Source: DASQMT01 sp963827335
GTDB taxonomy: Bacteria > Actinomycetota > Thermoleophilia > Solirubrobacterales > Solirubrobacteraceae
Assembly: GCA_963827335.1 (NCBI GenBank)
Contig: CAWHAP010000001.1
Coordinates: 180,099 to 244,098, forward strand
Direction: 5' to 3'
Length of the DNA: 64,000 nt
This document shows, piece after piece, positions 23,985 through 35,800 of the stretch. Numbering within the stretch: position 1 is the stretch's first letter; each line of letters begins with the position of its first letter. The notes under the pieces are model-generated. The model made no database searches and was not told the DNA's origin. It saw nothing but the letters and a program-made list of their open reading frames with translations. Position numbers and translations under genes: made by a program.

Positions 23985-25648
23985 ACCTCGACGACGACCG
24001 GCAGCACCATCGGGCGCCGCTTCAGGCGCCCGTAGATGAACGCCGCGAGGTCGTCGTGGAGCATCGTCTCGAGCTGCTCGATCTCGGTGACGTGCGCCTC
24101 CGCCGCCCGGTCGAGCGAGTCCTCGACCGCCTCGCGCAGCTCGTCGACGAACTCCGAGTTGCCGTCCAGGAACGGCACGCCGCGGGCGATCACCTCCGGC
24201 GGGACGACGGAGGAGCCGTCCTGCTCGGACACCGTCGCCACGACGATGAAGATGCCGTCCGCGGAGAGCATCTTGCGGTCGCGCAGCGCGACGTCGCTCA
24301 CGTCCCCGATGTCGACGCCGTCGACGAAGATCATGCCGCTCTGGACGCGCTCGCCGAAGCGGGCGCCCTGCGCGTCGACCTCCACCGGCCGGCCGTTCTC
24401 GGTGAGGAACACGTTGTCGGCGGGCACGCCGACCGCCTCGGCGAGCTTCGCGTGGAGCAGCTGGCGCTTGTAGTCGCCGTGCACCGGGATCACGTAGCGC
24501 GGCCGCGTGAGGTTGAGCATCAGCTTGATCTCCTCCTCGTGGCCGTGGCCGGACGCGTGGATCGGCGCGTCGCGCGTGGTGACCACCTCGGCGCCCACGT
24601 GGTAGAGCCGGTCGATCGTCTCGTTGACCGCGCGCTCGTTGCCCGGGATCGGCGTGGCCGAGAACACGACGGTGTCGCCGGCCTTGAGCTCGACCTGGGG
24701 ATGGTCGCGATAGGCCATCCGGCGGAGCGCGGAGAGCGGCTCCCCCTGGGAGCCCGTGGAGACGATGACCAGCTTCTCGTCGGGCCACTGGTCGACCTCG
24801 CGCAACGGCACGAGCATGCCCTCGGGCACGTTGATGTGACCCAGAGAGCGCCCGATGTTCACGTTCTTGCGCATCGAGCGGCCGACGAGCGCGACCTTGC
24901 GCCCGAGCGTCGCGGCCGCGTCGACGACCTGCTGCACGCGATGGATGTTCGACGCGAAGCAGGTGACGACGATCCGGCCCTCGCAGCGCTGGAAGACGCG
25001 CTCGAGGTTGGGCCCGACGGTCGACTCGCTCGTGGAGAAGCCCGGGCGGTCGGCGTTCGTGGAGTCGCCCGCGAGCAGCAGCAGGCCCTCGCGCCCCAGC
25101 TCGGCGAGGCGCGAGACGTCCGCGGGCGCGCCGCCGACCGGCGTCTGGTCGAACTTGTAGTCGCCCGTGAAGAGGATCGTGCCGAGCTCGGTGGTGAGCG
25201 CCACGCCGCAGGCGTCGGGGATCGAGTGCGTCAGGTGGATCATCTCGATCGTGAACGGGCCGGCCTGGACGGGCTCGCCCGTCGGGAGGACGTCGAGCCG
25301 CGCCTTGCGCAGCTTGTGCTCGTCGAGCTTGGAGCGGGCCATCGCGACGGTCAGCTGGCCGCCGTAGGTGACCGGGATGCTCTCCTCCCCCAGCTCGCGC
25401 AGGAGCCAGGGCAGGCAGCCGAGGTGATCCTCGTGGCCGTGGGTGATGACGATGGCCTCGATGTCGTCGGTCCGGTCGCGCAGGTACGCGAAGTCGGGCA
25501 GCACGAGGTCGATGCCCATCTGCTCCGCAGTCGGGAAGCGCAGCCCGGCGTCGACCAGCACGATCCGCCCGTCGTACTCGACGACGGTCATGTTCTTCCC
25601 GATCTCGCCGACGCCTCCCAGCGGGATGACGCGCAGTGTGCCGCTCAC
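23981..25648 (-). CDS. rnj: Ribonuclease J
   Basis: The 555-residue RNase J is a metallo-beta-lactamase-fold endo/5'-exoribonuclease of mRNA decay and rRNA maturation. The zinc motif HxHxDH is H70-H72-D74-H75 (THGHEDHLG). The beta-CASP segment includes CFASNIHRVQQ, STGSQGEPLSALRRMA and ASGHGHEEE, and the C-terminal RNase J domain ends KRRPMVLPVVVEV. The GTG start at 25648 overlaps the dapA stop. The dapA-rnj pair is a usual actinobacterial arrangement. Confidence 0.97.
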   Translation of the reverse strand: MSGTLRVIPLGGVGEIGKNMTVVEYDGRIVLVDAGLRFPTAEQMGIDLVLPDFAYLRDRTDDIEAIVITHGHEDHLGCLPWLLRELGEESIPVTYGGQLTVAMARSKLDEHKLRKARLDVLPTGEPVQAGPFTIEMIHLTHSIPDACGVALTTELGTILFTGDYKFDQTPVGGAPADVSRLAELGREGLLLLAGDSTNADRPGFSTSESTVGPNLERVFQRCEGRIVVTCFASNIHRVQQVVDAAATLGRKVALVGRSMRKNVNIGRSLGHINVPEGMLVPLREVDQWPDEKLVIVSTGSQGEPLSALRRMAYRDHPQVELKAGDTVVFSATPIPGNERAVNETIDRLYHVGAEVVTTRDAPIHASGHGHEEEIKLMLNLTRPRYVIPVHGDYKRQLLHAKLAEAVGVPADNVFLTENGRPVEVDAQGARFGERVQSGMIFVDGVDIGDVSDVALRDRKMLSADGIFIVVATVSEQDGSSVVPPEVIARGVPFLDGNSEFVDELREAVEDSLDRAAEAHVTEIEQLETMLHDDLAAFIYGRLKRRPMVLPVVVEV

Positions 25649-26511
25649 CCTGCGGGCACCGCGGAGAGCAGCCCGTGGCGCGCCAGCATCGCGCGCACGG
25701 CGGCGGTCTCGGCCTCGTCGGCCTCGACCATCGGCAGGCGGAGCGTGCCGGCGTCGTGGCCGAGCAGGTTCAGCGCGGCCTTGACCGGCGTCGGGCTGGC
25801 GGTGATGAAGAGCGTGTCGTAGACGTCGCGCAGCGACGCGTCGATCGCGGCACGCTGCTCGGGCTCGTCGTACATCCTGCGCATCTCGGGGCCGACGATG
25901 TGCGAGGCGACGGAGATGCACCCCGCGCCGCCCATCTCCAGGCAGGCCAGGTAGTCCGCGTCGTTGCCCGCGAGCACCGCCAGGCCGTCGATCGGCTGCA
26001 GCTCGGCGCCGTTGGCCTGCTTGACGCCGGCGATGCCGTCGATCTGCCCCAGCTCGGCGAGCAGGTCGGGGCCCATGTTGACCGCCGTGCGGCTGGGGAT
26101 GTTGTAGAGCACCACCGGGGTGCCGGCGGCCGCGCGGGCGACCTCCTCGAAGTGGCGGATGATCCCCCGCCGGTTCGGCTTGTTGTAGTACGGCGTGACC
26201 GAGAGGACGGCCTGCGCGCCCGCGGCGATCACCCGCTCGGTGAGGTGGATCGCGTGGCGCGTGTCGTTCGAGCCGGCGCCGGCGACGATCGCGCCCTCGC
26301 CACCGGTCTCGCCGGCGATCAGCTCGACCAGGCGGATCTGCTCGTCGTCGGTGAGCGTCGCGGCCTCCCCGGTCGTCCCTGCGACGACGAGGCCGTGGGA
26401 GCCGTTCGCCAGCAGGTGGCGGGCGATCGCCACCGACGCGTCCTCGTTGACGCGCCCGTCGGCATGGAACGGCGTGACCATCGCGGTCAGCAGGCCTTCG
26501 TACGGCAGCAT
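25645..26511 (-). CDS. dapA: 4-hydroxy-tetrahydrodipicolinate synthase
   Basis: The 288-residue DapA condenses pyruvate with aspartate semialdehyde, the first committed step toward lysine and diaminopimelate. The Schiff-base lysine is K164 (IAGVKQ), the catalytic Tyr is Y136 (VLYNIPSR), and the GTTGEA loop is at 45-50. Length and motifs are complete. It is followed by rnj with a 4-base overlap. dapB lies two genes upstream in the same direction, so the two sequential enzymes share a cluster. Confidence 0.97.
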   Translation of the reverse strand: MLPYEGLLTAMVTPFHADGRVNEDASVAIARHLLANGSHGLVVAGTTGEAATLTDDEQIRLVELIAGETGGEGAIVAGAGSNDTRHAIHLTERVIAAGAQAVLSVTPYYNKPNRRGIIRHFEEVARAAAGTPVVLYNIPSRTAVNMGPDLLAELGQIDGIAGVKQANGAELQPIDGLAVLAGNDADYLACLEMGGAGCISVASHIVGPEMRRMYDEPEQRAAIDASLRDVYDTLFITASPTPVKAALNLLGHDAGTLRLPMVEADEAETAAVRAMLARHGLLSAVPAG

Positions 26512-26580
26512 GCGCGACAGTTTCGCACGCCGCCCGGCCGGGACGCGCGCAGACGGGGTCAGACCCCGGTCACGGGCGGC

Positions 26581-27399
26581 TCAGCCCGCGAGCGGATCCC
26601 CGCTGGAGAGCTTCGGCGGCGCGTAGCTCGGGTGGTTGCGGTCCTCGTCGGCGGCGTCGCTCTCCGGGCGGGCGGGCGGAGCCTGCGGAGCGGGCGCGTC
26701 GCCCGCGGGCGGCGGTGCCGAACCGGTCGGCGGGACGGCCGGCTGCTCGACGGGCGGCGGGCTCGGTGCGGTCGCCTCCACGGGTGCGCCCGGGTCCGTG
26801 GGCGGCACGCCGGGCGTGGCGGGCGCCGGCGGCGCCTGGGAGCCACCGGCGAGCGGGTCGCCGTGCGGCGGCGCGGCGGGCGGCGCCTCGCTCGCGATCG
26901 GGCGGCCGTGCTTGTCGTACTCGACGGGGGGAGCACCGGCGCCCATCCCCGACTGCTGGCCGGAGTTGAACTGCTTCTGCGCGTCGTCGAGCTTGGCCTG
27001 CGCCTGCTCGGCCATCTTCTTGGCCTTGTCCATGAAACCCATGCGGCGAAGGTTACCCCCGGTATCGGTTCCGGTGCCCGGCGTCCGGCTGACCGTGTCG
27101 TCCCGCGGAACGCGGCCGGCGGGCAGCCTCCCGCCTGCGCTCCGGGAGTTACCGCGCCACAGCGTGACGACCACGAGCTCCCCGCGGGGCTTGTCCTCCA
27201 GGCAGACGTAGACGATGTCGCCCTCGCGCACGTAGACCGAGCCGCGCTGGGCGGCGGCGCCGGGCGGGGGCTCGCGCGTGTGGTCGCCGGCCGCCCAGGC
27301 CCGGCCGACGCGCGCCGCGACCTCGGTGCGGGCGTCGAGCGTGCCGCGCACCCGCTGGCGGAAGCGCTCCGCCGCGTGGTCGGTCACCGCGACGAGCAC
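26581..27399 (-). CDS. Two-part hypothetical protein, possibly two genes in one frame
   Basis: One open frame runs from GTG 27399 (or GTG 27387) to 26581, 272 codons. Its first 90 residues (TDHAAERFRQRVRG, YVREGDIVYVCLEDKPRGELVVVTLW) look like a small compact domain. Codons then become less GC-biased for about 40 residues. From ATG 27042 a new start-like stretch begins, MGFMDKAKKMAEQAQAKLDDAQKQF, leading into a Pro/Ala-rich disordered tail (153 residues from that ATG). Two readings are possible: a natural fusion, or a 3' gene starting at 27042 with a 5' gene that lost its stop. I do not recognise the function. The gene lies between dapB and dapA. Confidence 0.55.
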   Translation of the reverse strand: MLVAVTDHAAERFRQRVRGTLDARTEVAARVGRAWAAGDHTREPPPGAAAQRGSVYVREGDIVYVCLEDKPRGELVVVTLWRGNSRSAGGRLPAGRVPRDDTVSRTPGTGTDTGGNLRRMGFMDKAKKMAEQAQAKLDDAQKQFNSGQQSGMGAGAPPVEYDKHGRPIASEAPPAAPPHGDPLAGGSQAPPAPATPGVPPTDPGAPVEATAPSPPPVEQPAVPPTGSAPPPAGDAPAPQAPPARPESDAADEDRNHPSYAPPKLSSGDPLAG

Positions 27400-27409
27400 G
27401 ACCCTGCGG

Positions 27410-28075
27410 TCAGCCCGCGGGCCAGAGCAGCCGCTCGAGCCCCACGGTGAGCCGGTCGGGCAGGTCCGCCACACGGCGGACGGCCAGCAGCACGCCGGGC
27501 ATGAAGCTCGTGCGGTCGGTGGTGACGTGGCGGAGCGTGAGCGTCTGGGCCACGTCGCCGAGCACCACGTCCTGGTCGGCGACGAGCCCGGGCAGGCGGA
27601 CGGAGTGGATCGGCACCTCGCCCTCCATCAGCTCGGCCGTCCGCTTCGCGGTGCCCGAGGGCGCGTCCAGCTTGCCGGGATGGTGGTACTCGATGATCTC
27701 CGCGCGCGCCATGTGGCGCGAGGCCTCCGCGGCGAAGCGCATGAGCAGCACCGCGCCGATGGCGAAGTTCGGCGCGACGAACGCGTTGGCGTCCGCGGCC
27801 TCGGCGGCCGGGCGGAGCGCCTCGACGTCGAAGCCGGTGGTCCCGATCACCACGTGGCGCCCGGCGGCGAGCACGTCGCGGGCGTTGTCGAGCGCCGTGT
27901 CGGGGCGGGTGAAGTCGACGACGACGTCGCAGCCGCCGAGCACGTCCGCCAGCGGCGTGTCCAGCGCCGGGTCGGCGCGCCCCGCCAGCTCGAGGTCCTG
28001 CGCCCCGTCGACCGCGGCGCACACGGCCTGGCCCATCCGGCCCGCCGCGCCCGCCACGGCGACGCGGAGGCTCAT
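27410..28075 (-). CDS. dapB: 4-hydroxy-tetrahydrodipicolinate reductase
   Basis: The 221-residue DapB reduces the DapA product with NAD(P)H. The nucleotide motif is VAGAAGRMGQ (7-16), and the active-site signature EYHHPGKLDAPSGTA is intact, as are GTTGF and APNFAIGAVLL. It is about 20-30 residues shorter than the usual 245-270, the difference falling in the dimer loops. The ATG overlaps the M16 protease stop (TGATG). Together with dapA it supplies the lysine and peptidoglycan precursor pathway. Confidence 0.95.
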   Translation of the reverse strand: MSLRVAVAGAAGRMGQAVCAAVDGAQDLELAGRADPALDTPLADVLGGCDVVVDFTRPDTALDNARDVLAAGRHVVIGTTGFDVEALRPAAEAADANAFVAPNFAIGAVLLMRFAAEASRHMARAEIIEYHHPGKLDAPSGTAKRTAELMEGEVPIHSVRLPGLVADQDVVLGDVAQTLTLRHVTTDRTSFMPGVLLAVRRVADLPDRLTVGLERLLWPAG

Positions 28076-29358
28076 GCCGCGACGGCCTCCGCGGCCGGGC
28101 ACACCGGCTCCACGGCGGCGCAGAACGCCTCCTGCGAGGGGCCGATGCCGGCGGCCGACAGCCGCTCCGGCGCCCACAGCTCGTCGACGAGCTCGCGCAG
28201 GTCGTCCATCTGCACGGCGTCGACGCGGGCCATGATCTCGTCCGCCTCGAGCAGCGGCAGCCCGTACAGCGTCGAGCCGCCGAGCCGGTTCATCCGCGCC
28301 GAGGAGGACTCCATGGCGAGCACGACGCGGGCCTTGACGTTCTCGCGGGCCCGGGAGAGCTCCTCCTCGCTCGCGGGCTGGGACCGCATGCGGTCGAGCT
28401 CGGCGCGGACGACGTCCATCGCCTCGGCGAGGTTGTCGGGCCGGGTGCCGACGTAGAGGCCGACCTGGCCGGTGTCGGTGAACTGGCCGGAGAACGAGTA
28501 GACGGCGTAGGCCAGCCCGCGCTCCTCGCGCACGCTCTGGAAGAGCCGCGAGGACGAGAGGCCGCCGAAGATCGCGTCGAGCACGCGCACGGCGAAGCGC
28601 CGCTCGTCATGGCGCGGCAGGCCGGGGCCGCCGAGGCAGACGTGGACCTGCTCGGTGTCCTTGGCCTGGAAGCGCACGCGGGCGTGCGGCAGCGGCGGCG
28701 CGGGCGCGGGCACCGGCGCGGACTCCCCCGCGCGCAGCCCGCCGAGCGTCTGCTCGGCCAGCGCCACGATCGCGTCGTGGTCGACCGAGCCGGCCGCCGC
28801 GACGACGACCGAGCTGGGCACGTAGCGGCGCGCGTGGAACGCGGCGATCGAGTCGACCGGCGTGTCGCGGATCACCGGCGCGCGCCCGATGATCGGCCGG
28901 CCGAGCGGATGGTCGCCGAAGACGGCGTCGCCCAGCACGTCGAAGACCGTGTCCTGCGGGTCGTCCTCGTACATCGCGATCTCCTCGAGCACGACCTCGC
29001 GCTCGGGGTCGACGTCGTTGAACGCGGGCCGCCAGACCATGTCGGCCATCACGTCGAAGGCGCGCGGCAGGTGCTGGTCCAGCATCCGCGCGTAGACCGT
29101 CGTGGCCTCCTTGTCGGTGCCGGCGTTCAGCTCGGCGCCCATGCCGTCGAACAGCTGGTCGATCTCGGCGGAGGCGAAGCGCGCGGTGCCGCGGAACAGC
29201 ATGTGCTCGAGGAAGTGCGACAGGCCCGCCTCCGCGGGCGTCTCCCCGCGCGACCCCGCGCCGACGTAGAAGCCCAGGGCCGCGGATCGCACGGAGCTCA
29301 TGTGCTCCGTGACGACCCGCAGCCCCGAGTCCAGCGTGGTGAGCCGGTGCTCGGGCAG
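28072..29358 (-). CDS. M16 (insulinase-family) zinc protease
   Basis: The protein is a pitrilysin/mitochondrial-processing-peptidase relative. The inverted zinc motif HxxEH is in GLSHFLEHMLFRG, and the distal Glu is in EREVVLEEIAMYEDDP. The inactive second half domain with SSRLFQSVREERGLAYAVYSF is also present. The first beta strand (TTLDSGLRVVTEHMSS) lies upstream of the first ATG (29301). No ATG, GTG or TTG precedes it before the pnp stop, so a CTG at 29358 (428 residues) is the nearest possible start. Starting at ATG 29301 would give 409 residues and lose that strand. The pnp-M16-dapB order is typical of actinobacteria. Confidence 0.88.
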   Translation of the reverse strand: MPEHRLTTLDSGLRVVTEHMSSVRSAALGFYVGAGSRGETPAEAGLSHFLEHMLFRGTARFASAEIDQLFDGMGAELNAGTDKEATTVYARMLDQHLPRAFDVMADMVWRPAFNDVDPEREVVLEEIAMYEDDPQDTVFDVLGDAVFGDHPLGRPIIGRAPVIRDTPVDSIAAFHARRYVPSSVVVAAAGSVDHDAIVALAEQTLGGLRAGESAPVPAPAPPLPHARVRFQAKDTEQVHVCLGGPGLPRHDERRFAVRVLDAIFGGLSSSRLFQSVREERGLAYAVYSFSGQFTDTGQVGLYVGTRPDNLAEAMDVVRAELDRMRSQPASEEELSRARENVKARVVLAMESSSARMNRLGGSTLYGLPLLEADEIMARVDAVQMDDLRELVDELWAPERLSAAGIGPSQEAFCAAVEPVCPAAEAVAA

Positions 29359-29363
29359 CGCCG

Positions 29364-31646
<2,283 letters not shown>

Positions 31647-31737
31647 GTGTTCCTTTCCTGATCCGCCGCTCGGTCTGTGGCGGACCTGTGCATTCACTGA
31701 TTTCGCTTCGGTAGTGAGCGCCTTGAGGATAGCGGGG

Positions 31738-31750
31738 TAGGGTCGCCCCG
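31738..31750 (+). promoter_or_regulatory. -10 box and leaderless start of the reductase gene
   Basis: TAGGGT (31738-31743) is followed by seven bases and then the ATG at 31751. No ribosome binding site is present. This spacing predicts a leaderless transcript, as for merR. The -35 region is weak. Confidence 0.4.
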
Positions 31751-32866
31751 ATGCCTTCGCGAATCGTCGTGTTCGGCGCCACCGGGTACACGGGGCGCCT
31801 CACCGCCGAGCGCCTGGTGGCGCTCGGCGACCGTCCCGTGCTCGCGGGCCGCTCGGCGTCGCGCCTGGCGGAGCTGGCCGAGCGCCTCGGCGGGCTCGAG
31901 CACGCGGTCGCCGACGTGGACCGCCCGGCGTCCGTGCACGCGCTCGTCGGACCGGGCGACGTGCTCGTGACCACCGTCGGCCCGTTCAAGCGCTGGGGTG
32001 GGCCGGCGCTCGAGGCGGCGATCGCCGCCGGCGCGGTCTACCTGGACTCGACGGGCGAGCCGGCGTTCATCCGCAGCGTGTTCCAGACCCACGACGCGCC
32101 GGCCCGGCGCGCCGGCGCCACCCTGCTCCCCGCGATGGGCTACGACTTCGTGCCCGGCGCGCTCGCGGGCGCGCTGGCGCTGGAGGACGCGGCCCGGAGC
32201 GGCGGCACGGCGGTCCGCGTCGACGTCGGCTACTACGCGCTCGGCGGCGGGCCCGCCTCGCTGAGCCGCGGCACCCGCGCGTCGCTGGCCGGCGTCGCGC
32301 TCGACCCCGCCTTCGCGTTCCGCGCCGGGCGCGTGACGCGCACCCCGTCGGCCGAGCGGGTCCGCTCGTTCGCGGTGCGGGGGAAGGACCGGCCGGCCAT
32401 CTCGATCGGCGGCGCCGAGCACTTCACGCTCCCCGCCGCGTATCCGCGCCTGCGCGAGGTCAACGTCTACCTCGGCTGGTTCGGGAACCTCGCACACGTC
32501 GCGCGCGTGGGCTCACGCGTGAGCGCGCCGCTGCTGTGGCTGCCCGGGGCCCGCGCCGCCGTGCGGGCGGCCGCCGGCCGGCTCGCGGGCATGGGCGCGG
32601 GGCCGGCGCCCGGTACCACCCCCGGCATGACCTCCTACATCACGGCCGTGGCCTGCGGCGCGGACGGCGCGCCGCTCGCCGAGGTGCACCTCTCCGGCGA
32701 CGACGCCTACGCGTTCACCGCGGGCTGCCTCGCCTGGGCGGCCCGCCGCGCCGCGGGCGAGGGCGTCCTCGTGACGGGCGCGGCGGGCCCGCTCGAGGCG
32801 TTCGGGTTGAACGCGCTCGAGCGGGGATGCGCCGAAGCGGGCCTGGCGCGCGTCAGCGCAGGGTGA
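31751..32866 (+). CDS. Saccharopine dehydrogenase-like NAD(P)-binding protein
   Basis: The 371-residue protein has an N-terminal Rossmann fold (IVVFGATGYTGRLTAERL, residues 5-22) and the PFKRWGGPALEAAIAAGAVYLDSTGEPAF region of the saccharopine-dehydrogenase/trans-acting enoyl reductase family. Mycobacterial relatives reduce double bonds in lipids; true saccharopine dehydrogenases act in lysine metabolism. The C-terminal part (TTPGMTSYITAVACGADG) matches the lipid-type subgroup better, so a lipid or polyketide reduction is more likely, but this is inference. It is transcribed away from pnp and overlaps the end of the convergent giant secreted gene by 14 bases. Confidence 0.85.
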   Translation: MPSRIVVFGATGYTGRLTAERLVALGDRPVLAGRSASRLAELAERLGGLEHAVADVDRPASVHALVGPGDVLVTTVGPFKRWGGPALEAAIAAGAVYLDSTGEPAFIRSVFQTHDAPARRAGATLLPAMGYDFVPGALAGALALEDAARSGGTAVRVDVGYYALGGGPASLSRGTRASLAGVALDPAFAFRAGRVTRTPSAERVRSFAVRGKDRPAISIGGAEHFTLPAAYPRLREVNVYLGWFGNLAHVARVGSRVSAPLLWLPGARAAVRAAAGRLAGMGAGPAPGTTPGMTSYITAVACGADGAPLAEVHLSGDDAYAFTAGCLAWAARRAAGEGVLVTGAAGPLEAFGLNALERGCAEAGLARVSAG

Positions 32867-35800
32867 TCGTCCGGCGCGCCGTCTGGGCGGGCTGCCCGAG
32901 GTCGACCATCCGGACCCTGACCTGGAGCCGCACGGTGCGCTTGCCCCTTGCCGCGCGCCGGAGCTTGCGCGCGGTCGACCGCGACGGCTTGAGCCGCACC
33001 GTCGCCGTGTGCTCGCCGTAGCAGCGCACGTCGCGGTCGATCAGCGTGCGCGTGCTCAGCCCGGCCCGGCGGGCCGTCGCCTGCGAGACCCGCACGACCA
33101 CCGAGCCGCTCATCGCGCCCGTGCAGCGGACCTCGAGCGACACGCCACGCCTGCCGAACCGCTTCGCGCCGATGCGCGAGGCCAGCCTGCCGAGCCGGAA
33201 GCGCGCCTTGCCCGACGCGGGCGGCACCGGGGTCTGGCCCGAGGGGCCGACCCCGCCGATCTGCACGTCCACCGCCTGCTTGGGCTCGACGTTGCCCGCC
33301 GCGTCGACCGAGCGGACCTCGACGGTGTGCGGGCCGGCGGCCGAGATGGTGAACGGCCCCGTCGCCTTGCGGGCGGGCGCGTCGGCGGACAGGTCCTCCA
33401 CGCGCACGTCGCGGTACTGCAGGAGGTCCGCCCCTCCGTGGTTCTGCAGGCCGATGTAGCCCTCGGCGAACTGGCGCTGGTCGGTCGGCGGATCGGTGTC
33501 GCGGGACGACTCGATCCCCGGGTCGTTCTGGAACTCGTTGATCAGGTCCCCGTTGCGGAAGACGCGATAGCGCTGGCCGACGACCTCGATCTCGTAGTCG
33601 TTCCAGCCCTCCTTGGGCTCGCCGATCTTGTCGATGTCCCTCGCATCGAAGTTGTAGATCGAGCCCGTCTTCTGCACCTCGCCGGTCGTGCCGTCGTAGA
33701 GCTGGATCTCGTGGCCGCAGTAGATCGCCACCCAGGCCTCGTCGTCAGCCGCGGAGCCCGTCCTGGCGCACGCGTCCGGACGCTGGCTCAGGGGCACGCG
33801 CGGATCCGGGAACCGGACGAACGCGCCGCCGTTCGAGCTGCCGCCGTCCGTGCGGCCCTCCCGGAACTGGAACTTCAGCTTGAAGTCCGAGTACGGGCTC
33901 ACGGGCCACCAGAGCATCCCGAGCCCGTCCACGGGACGGATGCCGCCCGACCCGTCGAACAGCGGCTCGAAGTGCCCTGCGCCGGCCTGCGCCCAGGCCG
34001 CGAGCGATCCTGGGTGGTCGTCGAGCAGCTGCTCCTCGGCGGGTGCCGAGTAGGTCTCCCAGGGGCCGCCGTCGACCCGGTACTCGGTCAGCACGCTGCC
34101 CGAGCCGGCCGCACCGTCCTGCCCGTCGAGCGTGACGTTCACCGGCCCGTCCTGGCCGGCCGAGCGGTCGAGCGACACGCCCGTCCTCGGGGCGCTCGCG
34201 TCGACGCGCACGCCGAGCTTCTGCCTCTCGCTGACGTTGGGCTCGGCCGCGGTGTCCGTGGCGAAGTACTCCACGATGTGCTCGCCGGCCGGGACGGTGA
34301 ACGGCCCGGAGTAGGTCCGGAGCTGTCCCCCGTCGACGGCGTACTCGATCCTGGCGATGCCGCCCGCGGTGCTGTCGTCGGCCGTCAGCGTCACCTTCGG
34401 CGTGGCCTTGTACCAGCCGTGCGCGTTGTCGGGCTTGGCGGGGCTGACCGACGCCGACGCGGTGGGCGCGACGCGATCCGAGCAGTCCACGCGGAAGTAC
34501 AGGAACCGCGCGGCGTTGTCGGAGTCGGCGTCGTCGGACGCCTTCAGGCCGAACCGGACCGTGTCCGGGTCGCCGAGGTCCTCGATCGGCTCGGCGATGG
34601 CCTCCCACGTCTCACCGTCCAGCGAGAACTCGGGGATGTACAGCCCGGCGCCGTTGGCGCGCACGCGCACGTAGGCCTCGCGCGGCGCGCCGGCGAGCGT
34701 GGGGCCGGCCTGGATGTCGGCCTCGCCCTCGCGCGTCGCGACGTACTCGAAGCGCTGCCCTTCGTCGCCCTTGTCGATGAACACGATCTTGGCGAACGTC
34801 TTCGGGTCCTCGCCGTTCCACAGCACCAGGCCGGCCTGCTGGCCCGGCTCGTCGAGGTCGCGCACGTCGAGCCGCGTGGTGACGACCCACGGACCGTCGG
34901 GCGCGTCCTTGAGCAGCAGGTTCTTCGCCGTCGCCTGATCGCCGATGAGGTCGCCGGCGCGGACCTTCAGGGAGAGCTGCCCGCCGGCGACCACGATGTC
35001 CTCGTCGTCCTCGTCGTCCGGGCGCAGCACCTCCCAGTCGCCGCTCAGCGCGTCGCCGTCGAACTCGTCGTTGAGATCGGGCTCGCAGTTCTGGATCACG
35101 GAGATCTCGAACGCGAGCGTCTTCGTGTCCTCGGTGTTGTTCGCGCGGTCGGTGGAGCGGTACTCGACCGTGTAGGTCCCGGGCTCCGAGCGCTTGAACG
35201 GCCCGGAGTAGACCTGCCAGGCGCCGCCGTTGACGCGGTACTCCGTCCGCAGCACGCCGGTTCCGCCGGCGTCGGTCGCCGCGAGCGTCACGGTGACCGG
35301 CTTCGTGCCGTTCGGGTTCGCCGGGCTCGTCGTCGCGGTCGTCACCGGCGGGGCGTCGTCGACCGCCTCGATCACGTCGAACGTGACCTCGCCGGTGTCC
35401 TCGGACCCGTCCGCGTAGGTGACCGTCAGCGTCGCCGTGTGCGAGCCGGCCGTGGCGTACTCGTGCGTCGGGTCCGGCTCGGTCGAGACCGGCGAGCCGT
35501 CGCCGAAGTCCCATTCGTAGGCGACGCCGCCCGAGGCGCCCTTGTCGAAGGTCACCTCGTTGCCGCCGATCGGATACGCCTCCGGGGAGGCGCCCGGCGT
35601 GTCCGGGCCGCCCGTGTAGTCGAAGCGCCAGATGCCGGCGTTGGGATCCGCGCGGAAGAAGCCGTCGTAGACCTGCACGTAGAGCGCGCCGTCCGGCCCG
35701 AACTTCGAGTCCATGTACGCCGCGTCCCAGTCGAGCGCCGTGCGCAGGCTGTCGGCGTAGATCGGCTGGCTGCCGTTCGCGGCGGTGTCCGGATCGAGCA

